Below are positions 1-12,056 of a stretch of DNA of 64,000 nucleotides, in pieces. Both the position numbers and the translations under genes were made by a program. The stretch is from assembly GCA_011319805.1 (NCBI GenBank), contig SJRY01000111.1, positions 372,001-436,000 on the forward strand, given 5' to 3'. Source of the DNA: Macrocybe gigantea. Taxonomy: Eukaryota; Basidiomycota; Agaricomycetes; Agaricales; Callistosporiaceae. The notes under the pieces were generated by a model. That model ran no database searches, was not told the origin of the DNA, and saw only the letters and a program-made list of their open reading frames with translations. Numbering within the stretch: position 1 is the stretch's first letter; every line of letters starts with the position of its first letter.

Positions 1-604
1 GACGACATGACTGCGCGGGTGTGGAACATCGAGAACCTTTCTTCAGCAAAAGATTCGATTCCTGGATTGAAAGGGGCGGGACCCTCTATCGTGCTAGAAG
101 GTCACCGACATTCCGTTAGCATGGTTGCATGGTGCCCCGACCCCTCATTAGGCTCAAATCCGCTCATTGCGACGTAAGGTATTTTCTAGGATAAGGAATC
201 GCGGTCTGATTGACCTTCGCATCAGGTCGTCGTTCGATGGAACAACACGACTGTGGGATTCTATAACGGGGCAGTGTCTGAATGTTTTTACCGATCATAG
301 GAAACCTGTCTATGCATTGGCGTTCAGTCCCGATGGTCGTTTTCTTGCATCTGGGAGCGGAGACGGATGGCTACATCTCTATAATACCTTGGTGAGTCTA
401 TGAGCGACTCCTCTTCTTCGCTTCGAGGTGATTTTCGTTCTTTTTCAGACGAAAGAGAAGAAGTGGTCGTGGCATTCGGATACAGAGAAGCCAGGCGTTT
501 TTGAAATCGACTGGCAGGTGCGCGATGGAATTAACCGGATAGCTGTTGCATTGGAATGCCGAAAGGTGGCCGTGATCGATGCCTCGAAATTGCCATTATC
601 ATAG
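1..604 (+). CDS. TBL1/SIF2-like WD40 repeat co-repressor protein, 3' part
   Basis: The 5' end is cut by the window edge; frame 1 is open from base 1. Exons are 1-173, 226-391 and 449-604 (introns 174-225 and 392-448, both GT...AG), ending in TAG at 602-604. The spliced protein carries the last WD40 blades: DDMTARVWN, then SSFDGTTRLWD, then HRKPVYALAFSPDGRFLASGS, and a final divergent blade ending in AVIDASKLPLS. Order and spacing match the C-terminal propeller of TBL1/TBLR1 and yeast Sif2, where SFDSTVRLWD is followed by PVYSVAFSPDG. In that family the propeller sits in histone-deacetylase co-repressor complexes in the nucleus. The N-terminal LisH and F-box-like part is not in the window, so other WD40 proteins cannot be fully excluded. 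Confidence 0.75.
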
Positions 605-714
605 CATTATTTGTATTTGTATAATCTGGAGGCTTATGACGTGTTGTGCCGGCCAAATTCATTTCTTATAAACTTTAAGACCGAGGAGTTTGTTTGTGCA
701 CACCGACGACAACG

Positions 715-2021
715 ATGCTCAGGCTTGGTTTCTCCCTTCCCCGCTCTTTTCTACAGCAGCAGCCCATGAAAATTTCCATGTTCAGGACATTCCATTCTAC
801 GTTTCGCCAGAATGCAGCTCGTCCTAGTTTATTGACAGCATCCAGATCGCCTAAACTTCAAATCGGGGCCCTTGCTAGATCCGCACGTTCATTTATGACG
901 GACAGAACCGCCATTCAGCAGGCCCAAGGGTTCTCATGGCAACGACTTGCGATAACTGCAGTGAGCATGCTCAAGATGCATAATTAACATTTCATTCCAA
1001 CCCATCTGGCAGGGTGGTATCGCTTGCACAGTTGTCGTCCTCGATGGTCTGTTCAACCGAGAGACTCGCGAAGCGCTCTCCCCGACAGAGAAAGACTATC
1101 TTCACAGCAGCTTCAAATACACTGGCGGAGGGCTAGCCATAACGGCAGTGATTGCGCGTTCTCTGTTCAGGTCCGGAGCAGCGTTCAGAATTATGGCTGC
1201 CAATCCTTGTATGTGTTGTCTGCATCAGCTCTACGCAAGGTCATGCTAAACGTTCATTAGGGGTGTTCCTAGGTGTCAGCCTGGCCGGAGGCATAGGGAC
1301 TATGATGGGCGTTTTCTTTACCCCTCCCGAAAGGACTGTACAGAAGCACCTTTTCTGGCTGGTGGGCATTAATCAGCGCCTCGAATTTCTCTACGCACTT
1401 ACTAGTGTCCCCGTCAGGCGTTTAATGCCTGCCAAGCTGCTACGCTTAGTCCTCTCTTCTTCTTAAGCCCGGCACTTCTGTCTAGAGCCGCTTTGTATAC
1501 ATGTGGCGTCGTCGGTTCGTTATCCTATGTTGGAGCTACCGCAACGTCAGCTATTCTTTCTTTTGTCGCATCGGATGCTCATGACTATATCCTACAGGAG
1601 TGACCGGTATCTCCACTGGGGAGGACCTCTCCTCGCCGGCGTAACTGTAGTTGCCCTCAGCTCATTAGCACCCATGGTGCTTCCGCTTGGAATGCGCGGC
1701 CTTGCGATTACAGAGTCCATCTCACTTTATGGTGGCTTGGCGCTGTTCGGTGGCTTTGTGTTATACGAGTACGTCTCCCTCCGTAGCATAGTGTGCCGGT
1801 TGCTCACGTTCGTCTCCAGCACTCAGAAGATTCTGAACCATGCACGTGCGATCGAGCGGGGTGCTATGAAAGCCGACCCCGTTACGGAAGCCATTAGTCT
1901 GCAACTTGATATGATTAACATTTTGTGAGTTTGAATGTCCATCATCACTTGATCATGCTCATCATCCGGTAGCATTCGCCTTGTGCAAATCCTTGCCATG
2001 CAACAGAACAGGAGGAAGTAG
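715..2021 (+). CDS. Mitochondrial Bax-inhibitor-1 family protein (TMBIM5/GHITM/MICS1-like)
   Basis: The start is the ATG at 715, giving a basic, hydroxylated N-terminus typical of a mitochondrial presequence. Introns are 961-1012, 1209-1260, 1362-1417, 1546-1597, 1769-1819 and 1925-1972, all GT...AG, and the gene ends in TAG at 2019-2021. The spliced product has about seven hydrophobic segments and follows GHITM closely: a GGIACTVVVLDGL helix, YTGGGLAITAVIARSLFRSG, then DRYLHWGGPLLAGV, a GGLALFGGFVLYDTQK segment and a C-terminal DPVTEAISLQLDMINIFIR. The conserved LYDTQK aspartate is restored only by splicing across 1769-1819, which supports the model. GHITM/TMBIM5 is an inner-membrane protein linked to cristae structure and ion exchange; that role is taken from the family. 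No frame problem was seen. Confidence 0.88.
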
Positions 2022-2148
2022 CCCTTAGGATTGGAGAAGAACAATATAGCTCATCTACGCACTTGTAGCACCACAATCTTACAATTTATCCTCAAAATAT
2101 TACTAGAATTGATATAATGGAATGCTCGCTGTACTCACAACGCAACAT

Positions 2149-4724
2149 CTACAGAGCCCCAGCCTTGCCAAGCCCTTCGAGGACCTTGATGAACCCTCCA
2201 GGGTCCACGATCTCAGTCCCCCCGTAGGTGACCCTCTTTCCCGCCCGCGCCGCCCATTCTTCCAGGTTGCCATATTCCACATATCCCGCGCCGCCTACGA
2301 CGAACACCATACCTTCCGCAAAAGCTATCCTTCTGCCTTTCGTCATGCCGCTGCCACTCGCTCCACCTGGTGCACCTGGGTTTATGTGCTTAGGTGCCCT
2401 TGGATCGAGGAAGATGTATTCGTCGGTCTCTTGCAGTGATTGGTTCGACGCTGCCGACGAGTCCATCAGCGCTTCAGTGAGTCGGGTGACCGGAAGCAGC
2501 TTGTTCGTCGGCAGGAAGTTCCTGACTCCGGAGATGAGGTTTTCGAATCCGCCTTCTTTTAAGCGGTCCGTTAGCTAGAGAAGAAGACAATTTTAGGCTT
2601 GCAGGACGGGGAGGGTGGGAGAGCCGCGTACTCTGTTGCCCAAGGCGCTGAAACCTTTGAACAATTCTCCACCCTGACTCGCGACACCGCCTAGATTAGG
2701 CGTCGCAGTCCCTGTCCCCCCAAGGCTGCTCGAAACGGTCATCTTCGAAATTTCCCTCATGCGCCTGACGTATTCAAACGCAGCTACGTCAGCGCCACAT
2801 GTTTTGAGTTCCTTCTCAAGCTCATTGATATCGTCTTTGGAGATGGCGTTGTCCTGTGAAGAAAGATAGAACACGATGACGAGACGAAGCTTGTCCAGCG
2901 GCGTAAAATCGCCATCTGGCCTCTTGGATCGCAGCATTTCGAGAATGGATGCGACAGTCTGTAAGAACCGGCGCGATTGAAGTCAATAATGGAGCACATC
3001 GAGCATCATATTTACCTGTTTGTTAATGGCCTCTTCCGTGCTAAACAACTCATCCAGCCCTCTTTTTTTGATTTGTTCAAGAAGAGCAGTGGCGATGTTC
3101 ATATGGGTATCAAGGGTAGCCTTTCGCGCAGTCAGCTCTGGCAGCTGGGTGATAGCTGTTTTCAGGTGGGCCGCGTTGGCGGATAGATCTCTGGTGTCAG
3201 GACGTTTTGTTTAAATATGCAACCATGATAAACGCAGACAAGAACGATAACTTGCAGCTGAGATATGTCGTTGACATCACTGACACCCGTACTTCGAGTA
3301 ACCTCAGCAGCGTCTTGCTTGTATTTGGTAAGCTCAGTATCGATGTCCTCCGCGACTTGAGGGAAGGGGTTGGCGGCATTCCGCGCCCAGAAGAAATCTT
3401 TGGAATCCATGTCATATGATCTCTTTGGTTGCTGTTGCTGCGCTTCAACGATGACGCGATTAAGCTTGAAATCAAGGCAATCGGATATAAGAGCCTGATA
3501 TGTCCATCCGTGCGACACGACGGACACAAGATCCATGTTACGATCAAGGATGAGGAGCACTGAAGTGACGACACATCAGTATGCCCCGGGGTGCGCAACG
3601 ATGACGCGTCGAACTAAAACTTACGAGGGCGTTGCAAAGACGACAGTCCAGTCGTATCTTGTGCGAAAAGGGAGGACGACGAGGCAGAATGGGACCGTGA
3701 TGCTGTCAGGATCGCGTCACGAATCTTTGTTTCTAGTTTTCTTGCGACCATTTCGGCAGCATTGCCACGGGGAGCACGTATAAATGGGACATGACCTAAG
3801 ACATGCAACCAATGAGATTGGAAGTAAGCGGGAAGGGAATTTAAGGACACGCACCCATCGTGGCAACTGCACTGAACAGCCCGTTTGCTATTCGTTCAAT
3901 CTCGTTCTCGATCTGCTGTTCCGTGGAAGAAGGAGAATTGAGGAGGGCATATGTGGAATGAGGCCTTGATGCCTCGGGTAGATCCGAAGGAGTGGCGGTC
4001 GGGGCATGAGACGGAGGTGGTGGTAACAGTGAAAAGAGGGAAGGAGAAGGCGCGATGAATGAGAGGTACTGGTCGAGAACCTGCCTCGGTGCAATGTCAG
4101 TTGGGTAACTGCAGAGATTGGCTGAAAGGGTGCGAACCTGTTCCACGAGGTCGCCTGTGCCATCCTGCGCAACAGCAGCTGCAAGTTCTTCTAGCAGCGC
4201 ACGGGACAACGGTTCTACGAAATTGAGATGGAAGGATTCGTACAGAGACTTGCGGAGATCCTCTGCTATGCGTTTGATATTTGCGAGGGTTGGAGAGACA
4301 AGGTAAACTGCCGGTACATCAGGAAGTGCGGGACGGATGGAATGGAGCTGACTGTGGGGCGATCACATAAAGGTATGGTCCTCGGAGATGTGAGAACGGA
4401 CTTACACGTGAAGTGTTACACCGACATCGCGGAGGTCTTGCACACGCAGAATGGTTGCCAGGACATCCTTTGTCTGCTGATCCAGGACGAGAATCTTCCA
4501 CACTGGTGGTGCTGAAGGAGGCGCGACTTTGAATGAAGATGGCTGTTTACCAGAAGCAGAGGTGCTGCTGGACTCGACGGGGTTGTTGAGATTCAGTAAA
4601 GTAAGCAGGGCAGCTGTTTGCGCCTGCTGCAAGTTTGCGGGCGCAGGCACTGCCTAAATGACCATGATCAGAGATATCGACAGTGTATAAGCACAGAACG
4701 GACCTGCTTCGCTGTACTGGACAT
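2149..4724 (-). CDS. SLY1: SLY1-type Sec1/Munc18 protein for ER-Golgi fusion
   Basis: Exon 1 is only seven codons (4724-4704, MSSTAKQ), followed by intron 4703-4654 and exon 2 ending at 4406 before a GTAAG donor; further introns are about 50-60 bp. The protein shows the SM-family order: an N-terminal [15 protein letters not shown], then [74 protein letters not shown], and the C-terminal [20 protein letters not shown]. These match human SCFD1 and yeast Sly1 far better than Vps33, Vps45 or Sec1. Length is about 680 residues, normal for the family. Sly1 binds the syntaxin Sed5 and templates SNARE assembly in ER-Golgi and intra-Golgi traffic. All exons join without frame shifts. It shares a roughly 300 bp upstream region with the small plus-strand gene at 5020. 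Confidence 0.9.
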
Positions 4725-5019
4725 GTGGAAGAGAGCTTTTTGAATTGACCGCGAACAGGCGACACGACTGTCTGTCACGTGACTTACAGCCCTTGCAACG
4801 GGGGGACTCCCTTGATGCCAACTGCGCTAGGACTGTGCTCAATTACCTTCGCAACGTACGGAAATGCTCGGGCTTCTTGTCTGAGTTGGAGCTGGGGTTG
4901 GGGGTTATTTAAGACTGATGTTGGGGACATTCTGCTCTCAACCTTCATACCCATCTACGATCGGTAAATCCTCTCGCAACGCTCATTGGATGGGCGGGAC
5001 AATCTGAATTTTGTCATAG

Positions 5020-5290
5020 ATGGGCTGCATACCCAGCAAACAGAAGCCAGTGACAGTTGGCATGAGCGAGAACCCGCCTGACAAAGCGGGCAAGCGCAAC
5101 CTGCTTGGCTTGGGGATTTCAAAGTCGAGTGCTGCAGAAGTTCCACCGTCTGCGCCCGCGTTCGCACCACCACCATGGGTCTCTGGGCACAAGAAGGTGT
5201 TCGTCAACGCGCAAGGAGATGTCGAAGAACAGGTACGATAGTCCTTATTGTTTCAGCCACTTGCTGATTTGTCTGTCTGTGTAGTCCTAG
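5020..5290 (+). CDS. Small predicted dually lipidated (MGC) protein, unknown function
   Basis: The ATG at 5020 opens a frame of about 73 codons starting MGCIPSKQ. Glycine 2 followed by cysteine 3 and a serine at position 6 fits the N-myristoylation plus S-palmitoylation consensus seen in peripheral membrane proteins. The rest is polar with a proline/alanine stretch (PPSAPAFAPPPW) and a closing segment GHKKVFVNAQGDVEEQ. The frame either ends at TAG 5239-5241 or continues through intron 5233-5284 (GTACGA...TGTAG) to a Ser-stop at 5285-5290; the protein hardly changes. I do not recognise a family. Membrane anchoring is an inference from the N-terminus alone; the codon-like composition and position between two firm genes argue it is real. 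Confidence 0.55.
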
Positions 5291-5626
5291 TGACTGACTT
5301 GGGAAATATAAGGCGTTTCTCCATGTTGCTCCCACGGTTGTAAACAACACTTTGTACTTAAAACGTCGAATGGCTTCTCTGTAACTTGGAGACGTATATA
5401 ACTAACGAACACCGGAAACGAATGGGCGAGGTTACGCATCGAGCACCCTTTTGAGAACTGCATTTCTTTCATTTTCATTCTGCGATCCAGAAGAGCTTCG
5501 CGCGTTGAGCAGGTCAGCATCAAACCAGGTTTCCATAAAAGGTGCGCGTGTATACTTGGTTCGAAAAAAAAAAGGGAATGACGATCACACTCCCCACCAT
5601 CAGCACTCTGCCCGTCCTGGGCTGTC
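5291..5626. other. Intergenic, upstream of CSC1-like gene
   Basis: No gene seen. It holds the 3' flank of the small MGC gene and the presumed 5' UTR and promoter of the channel gene starting at 5627. A run of ten adenines lies near 5566-5575. Confidence 0.4.
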
Positions 5627-8600
5627 ATGACCTCCACGACCATTACGCGCGTACGACTCCCTCATGCCCTCCCAGCTCGCAGCATCTTCCCCGCTTCCTC
5701 CTTGCCTCCCGACCCTGCGTCTTCCGCTTCCTTCTCATCGCCACAGTCGTCTTTCCTGACCTCGGCCTCGACTGAGCAGGTCTATTCGATACCGGCGCTG
5801 TCTACGTCCATCTCCAGTCCAGCCCTACCCCGCTCTACAACAAGCTCGGCACTCGGTGTTGCCATATCGACATCACTGACACCATCTGCAACCTCAAATC
5901 CTTCCAACCTCCTTATAAACTCTGCACCTATATGTCTTGGAAAGGGCTTGGATTCGTCTTCTGTGGGCTTACTGGCCTCTCTTGCAGTCACCAGCCTCGT
6001 CGGATTCGTAATTTGGGTGCGAGTTCCCTGCGGCATGATCGCTTAACCGATATTAATGAGCTCTAGCTCGTTTTTGCTATTGTCAGGCCGCGCTTCCGGC
6101 AGATATACAGCCTGAGAGAATGGTTTGTTTCTCCAGAGTAAGTCCTTCCGTTTCTATGCTACCGTATCATACAGAACGCGTGCACATTGCAGATTACGAC
6201 CTAAACCTTCCGGATCGGGCTTCTTTTCCTTTCTATCTCCTCCTGTCCCCTTGGTCCCAGCTCTTCCTCAAGATGTCTCCGGTGCCGGAAGATCTGCATC
6301 AAAGGATGCTGAACTTTTTCCGTCGGACGAACAAATCCATCAACGCATCTTGTGGACATGCTTTACGATCGCGTCATGGTGGTCTATTTTAGCACTCGTT
6401 GGTGCTCTCCCCCTTTATCTCGTCACCACTCCTTGTCTTGCCCAAACCGGAACACCTTTTGTCTATGAAGGCGTGTTTTCGACCCTTGAGGACCTTAGTG
6501 TTATGAGATTGCTCCGACTCTTTGACCCCCAAAATATAACCACGACTAATCTTCTCGCGCGAGATGCCGGTTCAAGCCCTGGCGGTCGTCATAACGCACG
6601 CGTCAGAATCATCGTTCTGACTATTCTGACCCTGGTCTAGGATTTCTGCCTGCGTTATGCAAGATAATCAGAGAATTTAGCTTGCTGGTGGCTTATCGAC
6701 GCCGATTCGTTGACGTTCGCTGCGAAGGCATCGAGATGGGCTGGTTGAGTGCCTCCAGTGCCCCAGGCTTTGTGAGTTGGGGCGAAAAACGCATCAAGGA
6801 TTTCATCCTGAAAAACGGACTGAGCCTGTCAATGGACGAACGAGATCGAGATTCTCGGGGTCGACGGAGCAATCGTCCGAAGCGCACCAGGCGACCTGAG
6901 GAGCAACCATTGAATTACAGTGAGGAAGCAAACATCGAAGTGGACATCCACAGTTTGTTTTCCATCAGGCAAGTGACTGTTTTGATTCTGGACTGTCCGG
7001 CACTAGATGTATGTCACAGTGATACGCAGGCGCTTGCCCACCTCATCGATGAAAGAGACGAAGTACTGGAACATCTGGAGATCGCGGAGGCGCGATACAT
7101 CAGGTCATTCCGCATCACGACTCCAGATCCCTCTATCGCGGATTACGAGCCACCACCACCTGCAGACCCGAGCCGTCCATATATAAGCCGTCCTCTTCCG
7201 CTTGGACCGCCAGCTCGCGTGCGTAGCTCCATGTGCTTCATTATCCGTATCTGATGTGTACGACAGAGGGGCGGCGAAGGAGAGCAGCCAACCCTGCTTA
7301 TGCGACGTCATCTCTTGCACCTACGTCCTTCGTGGCTCCATCACAATATTATAAGCTTCGTGGGGTGAGAGGCGTTAGTGGAGGCCGTTTCACGGATTCC
7401 GGTATGGAGGAACAGCCCAGCTTGACCGAGAGTATCAACTCTCGCGTCATTGGGAGCCGTTTCCTCGAAGTCACGCGCAATTCCGTTGCGTATGGTCGCT
7501 TGCCTCTCGGAAGCCACGTCATCGTTGACAAGTCTGGCCAACTTGGCCCTGGCTCTCGGCCTGAAAGTATGAGGTATTCGACGTTCCCGGACCCTCGTTT
7601 CTATGGTCCGAACTACATACCGGAAGAGTCCGAGGCTGCGATAGAGAACGCGCACCAACATGCTGCTGTTCCTGATGAGGATGAATGGATTGATCTTGCC
7701 AAAGTCAACCCGGATGAGTTTGAGACGGAAGTGAATGGCGTGCCCAGCAATGCCGGACCGTCGACCGCTATAAGGCGACACAAAAAGGACGTGACCGCTG
7801 CAACCAGAGAGTCCTTCCCACTCCGAAAAGAAAAACAGGATCCCGACTCGGTCCCCCCGCCCCATCTACGCCTGCAGCCCTCCCAACCGTTCGTCCGCCC
7901 CTTGGATGGGTTGAACTACGATGACCTTGGACAGGTGTACGCCGATATTACTCAATGGCGCTCAAAGCTCAAAGCCGTCAATGCGGAGATTGCGGACGCA
8001 CAAAAGGAGTGTTATAACGATATAGCAGACGGGGCGCGGATCAAGGGTTGGTTGATGGTCGGCAGAGGACTGAAGTACGTACCGGGGGTGCAGCTCATTG
8101 AAGGCAGAGCGAAGGAGGATATCCGGTGGGACGTACTACAGAATGAGCGGAATATCTTTGATACGCTTGTGCTGTGGGCTATCGCGCTTGTCATAGCGCT
8201 CCTTCTGGCTGTCGGTCGTGAGTGATCAGATTGTGTCCATCTCGTCCCTACGCTAGCTGATTAGAATCGTTCAGTCGCGGCCGCAGCCGGCCTTGCGGTC
8301 GCAACTGCACCAGACGTGGCTCATTACCTTCCGTTCTTTCAATCCCTGCTCAAAAGCCATCCATTGGCTACTGGTATCGCAACGGTCCTAGCATCCGCGG
8401 TGGCTGCAACTCTTTTCATGGTTGCCGCGCTTCTTGTCGTTCATTGTTAGTGACGTGTACCTTATCAACCGAGCAAGTTTACTTATTGGCATTGTTTTAT
8501 GGTAGGGGCTGTTCATGTCCATGGATCGATCTCGGTGTCTGGAGGGCACATGTTTGTCTTCAAAATCACTTTCTATATCCTGACTCTCGTGGGCGCGATC

Positions 8601-9930
8601 TGGCTGGTCGCAGCGGGAGCTTTGCTCTTCTCCCTTCGAGCCTTCGGCTTCAATGCTGGCGTCACAAAGTCGCTCGCCAACGGCTCGATTTATCTGACTG
8701 TGTCGATTCTTGCCATCGTTTTGAACGTCGCCATCATCTTCCCTGGCCTTCTCTTGCTTCAGCCATTCCGACTATGGCATATCCTTCGCACCGAACGCCA
8801 CGTTATAACACCGCGCCAACGTTTTAGACGTAGGGTTTCGTCTTGTGTGTCCTCGAGATATGGTACTCACTGGGCTATTGACAGTCTTATACCCTCGAAC
8901 CTATGACCCTTCGTTTGCTACCGGACCTTGTATCTTGGCCATGACCTTTGCCTCTGCTTTCGTTTTTGTTTTCCCTATCATTGGACCTGCCGTCACTCTC
9001 TTGCTTTTCCTCGTGTTAATTGGTGAGTCGGATTTCAATTGGACAATATGACTTTCCGAGCATAAGTGCTGAACGTCGCTACGCCAGCTCACCGGTACTT
9101 GATTGGCTATGTCTATGCCCGCACTCATTCGCAAACGGGCGGCCTGCTTCAGTTATGGGTCCTGAAGCGTTTTGGCTCAATTCTTTCCCTTCAACCCATC
9201 TTTCTTGGACTTGTATTCTTGTCGCGGCGTTTCTGGATAGAGGGTGGTATTCTGGCCGGAGCAGGAGTTGTTGCTGTAATATTTGTAGAATTGTACACTG
9301 GTCTGATGACCAGGTCACCGGGGCGCCGATCGCTCAGCGCTATCACGCAAAACTCGCTGAACACGTTCGAGGTCACGGCCTGGACGCCGGGACGGTCAAA
9401 CATCGACGAGGGGACGGACTATGGTAGCAGTAGCAGAGGCACACGTCCGAGAGGGTCGATGGCCTCTGTGTTGGAGATGATGAGCCTAACGCTGGCTGTG
9501 ATGCCGTCACCATCTGCCCACCGAGGCCCTGTCCCATTGAGTAGGTGTTTTTCTTTTTCCTTTCAATATTGAAGTGCTTTGGGAGAACCGATGTTGATGT
9601 GGTTTACGCTCAGGGACAGAAACCCTTGATGACCTAACTGCGACGGAACGAGCTGCTCGGACTCACCCTGATGCACCACCTCATCTTCCGCCGTTACCTT
9701 TCACTGACCACGCGGAGGACATGGCTGGGATCCTGTATGCCCCGGAGCTAGTTGCGCCGCCTCCGATCATATGGCTGCCCAATGACCATGCAGGGGTGTC
9801 GCGCTCGGAGGCTGTCGACCTACAAAAGTACCACAACTTGGAAGTGACGATCGACGTCCGATCGACAGAGGACATTGTTGATCCCCAACTGCATCGAACG
9901 TCCTCGAGTAGAACGCGAGCGTCACGGTAA
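5627..9930 (+). CDS. CSC1/OSCA-family (DUF221-like) membrane channel, one frame break
   Basis: A large multi-exon gene starting MTSTTITR and ending with TAA at 9928-9930. The N-terminal transmembrane unit (LLASLAVTSLVGFVIW followed by VRPRFRQIYSLREWFV) and the next helix (WWSILALVGALPLYLVTTPC) match the late-exocytosis domain of RSN1/CSC1 proteins. A cytosolic region with LIDERDEVLEHLEIAEARYI follows, then many helices including TFYILTLVGAIWLVAAGALL and a YPRTYDPSFATGPC loop, and RYLIGYVYARTHSQTGG, which resembles the CSC1 YRYQLLYVY...ETGG motif. Family members are mechanically or osmotically gated cation channels, or lipid scramblases in some relatives. The exon ending TILTLV meets a TAG at about 6638; one extra base there restores LGFLPALCKIIREF, so a one-base deletion is likely. 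The intron at 6969-7019 uses a GC donor (GCAAGT). Confidence 0.75.
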
Positions 9931-10634
9931 CCTTTTTCTTTTCCCTTCTTCCTTTTGATGATACATTATTCCGAGTACTTTACCTATTATTTTACACGCG
10001 CTGTACTGCTTGCTGAAATGAACCATGGACCAGTCTAGGCCTTGTTTGACGTCATTTATCAGATTCATTGATGACGTATGTGATGCAGTCCTTAGGGTAC
10101 GAAATCCCCGCCAGTCAAAATAGACTCTGTTAACCACAGTCGCACAGTTGCAAACAGCGAGCACGCGACCAACGTCATTTTTCGTGACTGAAACGACAGC
10201 GAAACGTAGGGTTGCTCTCATCAACAAAATGCTCCACTTTCATGTCAGTAATTTTAAATCGGCACGCCTTGTTTGCCGACCAGCCTAGCCCCTTGGGTTC
10301 ACCGCACACTAGCATAGAACGGCCCTTCCCAGGTGGAGAGAATACGAATAAATTATAGCTACGCTTCGCTCGAGGCAAGCCCTTTCTCCTTCTCATGCCT
10401 TTTTCAGATTTCTTTCATTGTCTCATCGCCTCGAAAGACGTGGTTGAAAGAGACTTGGCCTGAGACATCGTTATTATAAAACGGCATCTTGATCCGAGCT
10501 CAGATTGTGACTCAAAATATATAAGTCAAGGTTGCCCTCATTTTTTTCCACACTCCAGCTCGCCTTGGGCAGTTTTTGTATTTTTGTTTCTCCAAATTCG
10601 CTAATTTCCACCCACCGTTCCTTTCAACCTGCTT
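9931..10634. other. Intergenic region with TATA-containing promoter
   Basis: No convincing coding signal on either strand. The distal end contains the TATA element at 10518-10524 listed separately. The rest is AT-rich 3' flank of the channel gene. Confidence 0.4.
10518..10524 (+). promoter_or_regulatory. TATA box for the small gene at 10635
   Basis: TATATAA lies about 110 bp upstream of the ATG at 10635, followed by a pyrimidine-rich stretch (CTCATTTTTTTCCAC) typical of fungal transcription starts. Inferred from sequence only. Confidence 0.4.
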
Positions 10635-10844
10635 ATGGATCCATCTTCGCAACCACCCTCGTCGCAATCTGTACAAGACGACGTCGATCCCTTCGTCGCC
10701 TACGCGCGCTCTATATACGCCTACACATACCGCCTCTGGGAACAATCCAAACGCGCGCTTGAGGAGCAGATGCAGGCCAACCATGCCGCCACTGCCAGCA
10801 CCCCTCAGAAAGCGCCCTCAACAGGGTATCAAAAGACACGTTAG
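10635..10844 (+). CDS. Small hypothetical protein (possible first exon of a longer gene)
   Basis: The ATG at 10635 gives 69 codons to TAG 10842-10844, beginning MDPSSQPPSSQSVQDD with a central FVAYARSIYAYTYRLWEQ segment that could form an amphipathic helix. A TATA element sits about 110 bp upstream. The final codons overlap a possible GT donor (ACAG/GTATCAAAAG near 10829), so this may be the first exon of a longer gene. A 43-codon open segment with an acceptor, 11187-11318 (CTGCACG... to TGA), is a candidate last exon encoding VPAFVSWLASYVYPQMVPQQ. I could not find a consistent chain of exons linking them. No family recognised. Confidence 0.4.
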   Translation: MDPSSQPPSSQSVQDDVDPFVAYARSIYAYTYRLWEQSKRALEEQMQANHAATASTPQKAPSTGYQKTR

Positions 10845-12056
10845 GGAGCGTACGGAAGGGGTCGTTGCATTTTCCTCGTTGCTCATCCACCAGCTGCTGA
10901 TATCCATGTCATCCCTGGTTTGTGACCACTTGGCCATTCTCCCTTCGCGTCTTCTGTCTGATGTGATCCGCTCCTGCCAATTGCAGTCGCTGGACGTCGA
11001 CTATTTATTCCTTCCTTTCCTTGCCATGATCGATGACGATTCATGTCTCAGCGCCCACAAAATCTCGTGGTTCTGCGCAATACGAGCATATTCCATCCCT
11101 AATCTTTGAGGATCTCACGTTGGCTTGTCTTTTGCTATGTATACGGGTCTTAGTCTACCATCTCTTGCTTTCTTGTCGCACTCCAGCTGCACGTTGCGAC
11201 CTCGACCAAGGTGCCAGCGTTCGTGAGCTGGCTCGCAAGTTATGTATACCCTCAAATGGTTCCCCAGCAGGTGCTGCGACGGCACAACGTTGTGATTAGT
11301 ACGCCGCATACCATATGAGCATTTGTCCATCTCGTCTTCAAAATTTGAAACACATCGAGTTGTAAACAGGAGGCAGGCTAGTCACAAGCAAATGGTGGCT
11401 CTGGAGGAAATTTCGGAAAGAACATTTTCAGAACTTTTGGCACTACTCCAGTCCTGATTAAGGAAGCTTGACCAGCATCGGCCTGTATTACTTCTGCTCA
11501 AGTTCTATCGGTCACTGTGCGTGGTTGATGAGCTGTGTTTCGTGGCGTCTAACTCTAACTAATGAGATGTGAAAATATTATGCGGTCTACATGACGATCG
11601 CGGGCGTCGCGGACAGAGTGTTCGAACGTTGCTTTCCGTTTTGGGGCCGATTGCTGATCAATATCAGAGAAGCAACAAACATTCGTCGCACATGCGCGGC
11701 GGATGTCCTGTCCAGGTTAGCCATTGCAAAGGACGAGGCGCGCAAGCAAACCCAGCAAGCGTGCGCTTTCATGGTCAATCTCCGATGTGAACGCGCATCC
11801 TGCCACCTGCACCGGGGCAAGGTGCGACATGACCTTTAAAAGGTACTTGGTTCATCGCGATCAGAACTCTGCATGACGGAGGGCAGTTGTCTGGCTTCAA
11901 AACAAGCGACGGTTTCTCTGTGCCTAGCCGGAAACTAACCGTGCTGCTGTCATCATTTTGCATGTGCCGGTCACGTCAATTGAGTTCTCGAGACGGGAAC
12001 TCGTCTATAAATCGACCGAACGTGTAAAACGTACGTCTTCGTCGTTCTTGCCCAAC
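10845..12056. other. Mostly non-coding, with one candidate exon
   Basis: The stretch 11187-11318 follows a CTCCAG acceptor and stays open for 43 codons with coding-like composition, ending in TGA; it could be the last exon of the gene starting at 10635. From about 11340 to 12000 I see no supported gene; the ORFs there lack introns, motifs and starts that make sense. Confidence 0.3.
12006..12012 (+). promoter_or_regulatory. TATA-like element for the sphingomyelinase gene
   Basis: TATAAAT lies about 45 bp upstream of the ATG at 12057, close enough to imply a very short 5' UTR. Inferred from sequence only. Confidence 0.35.
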
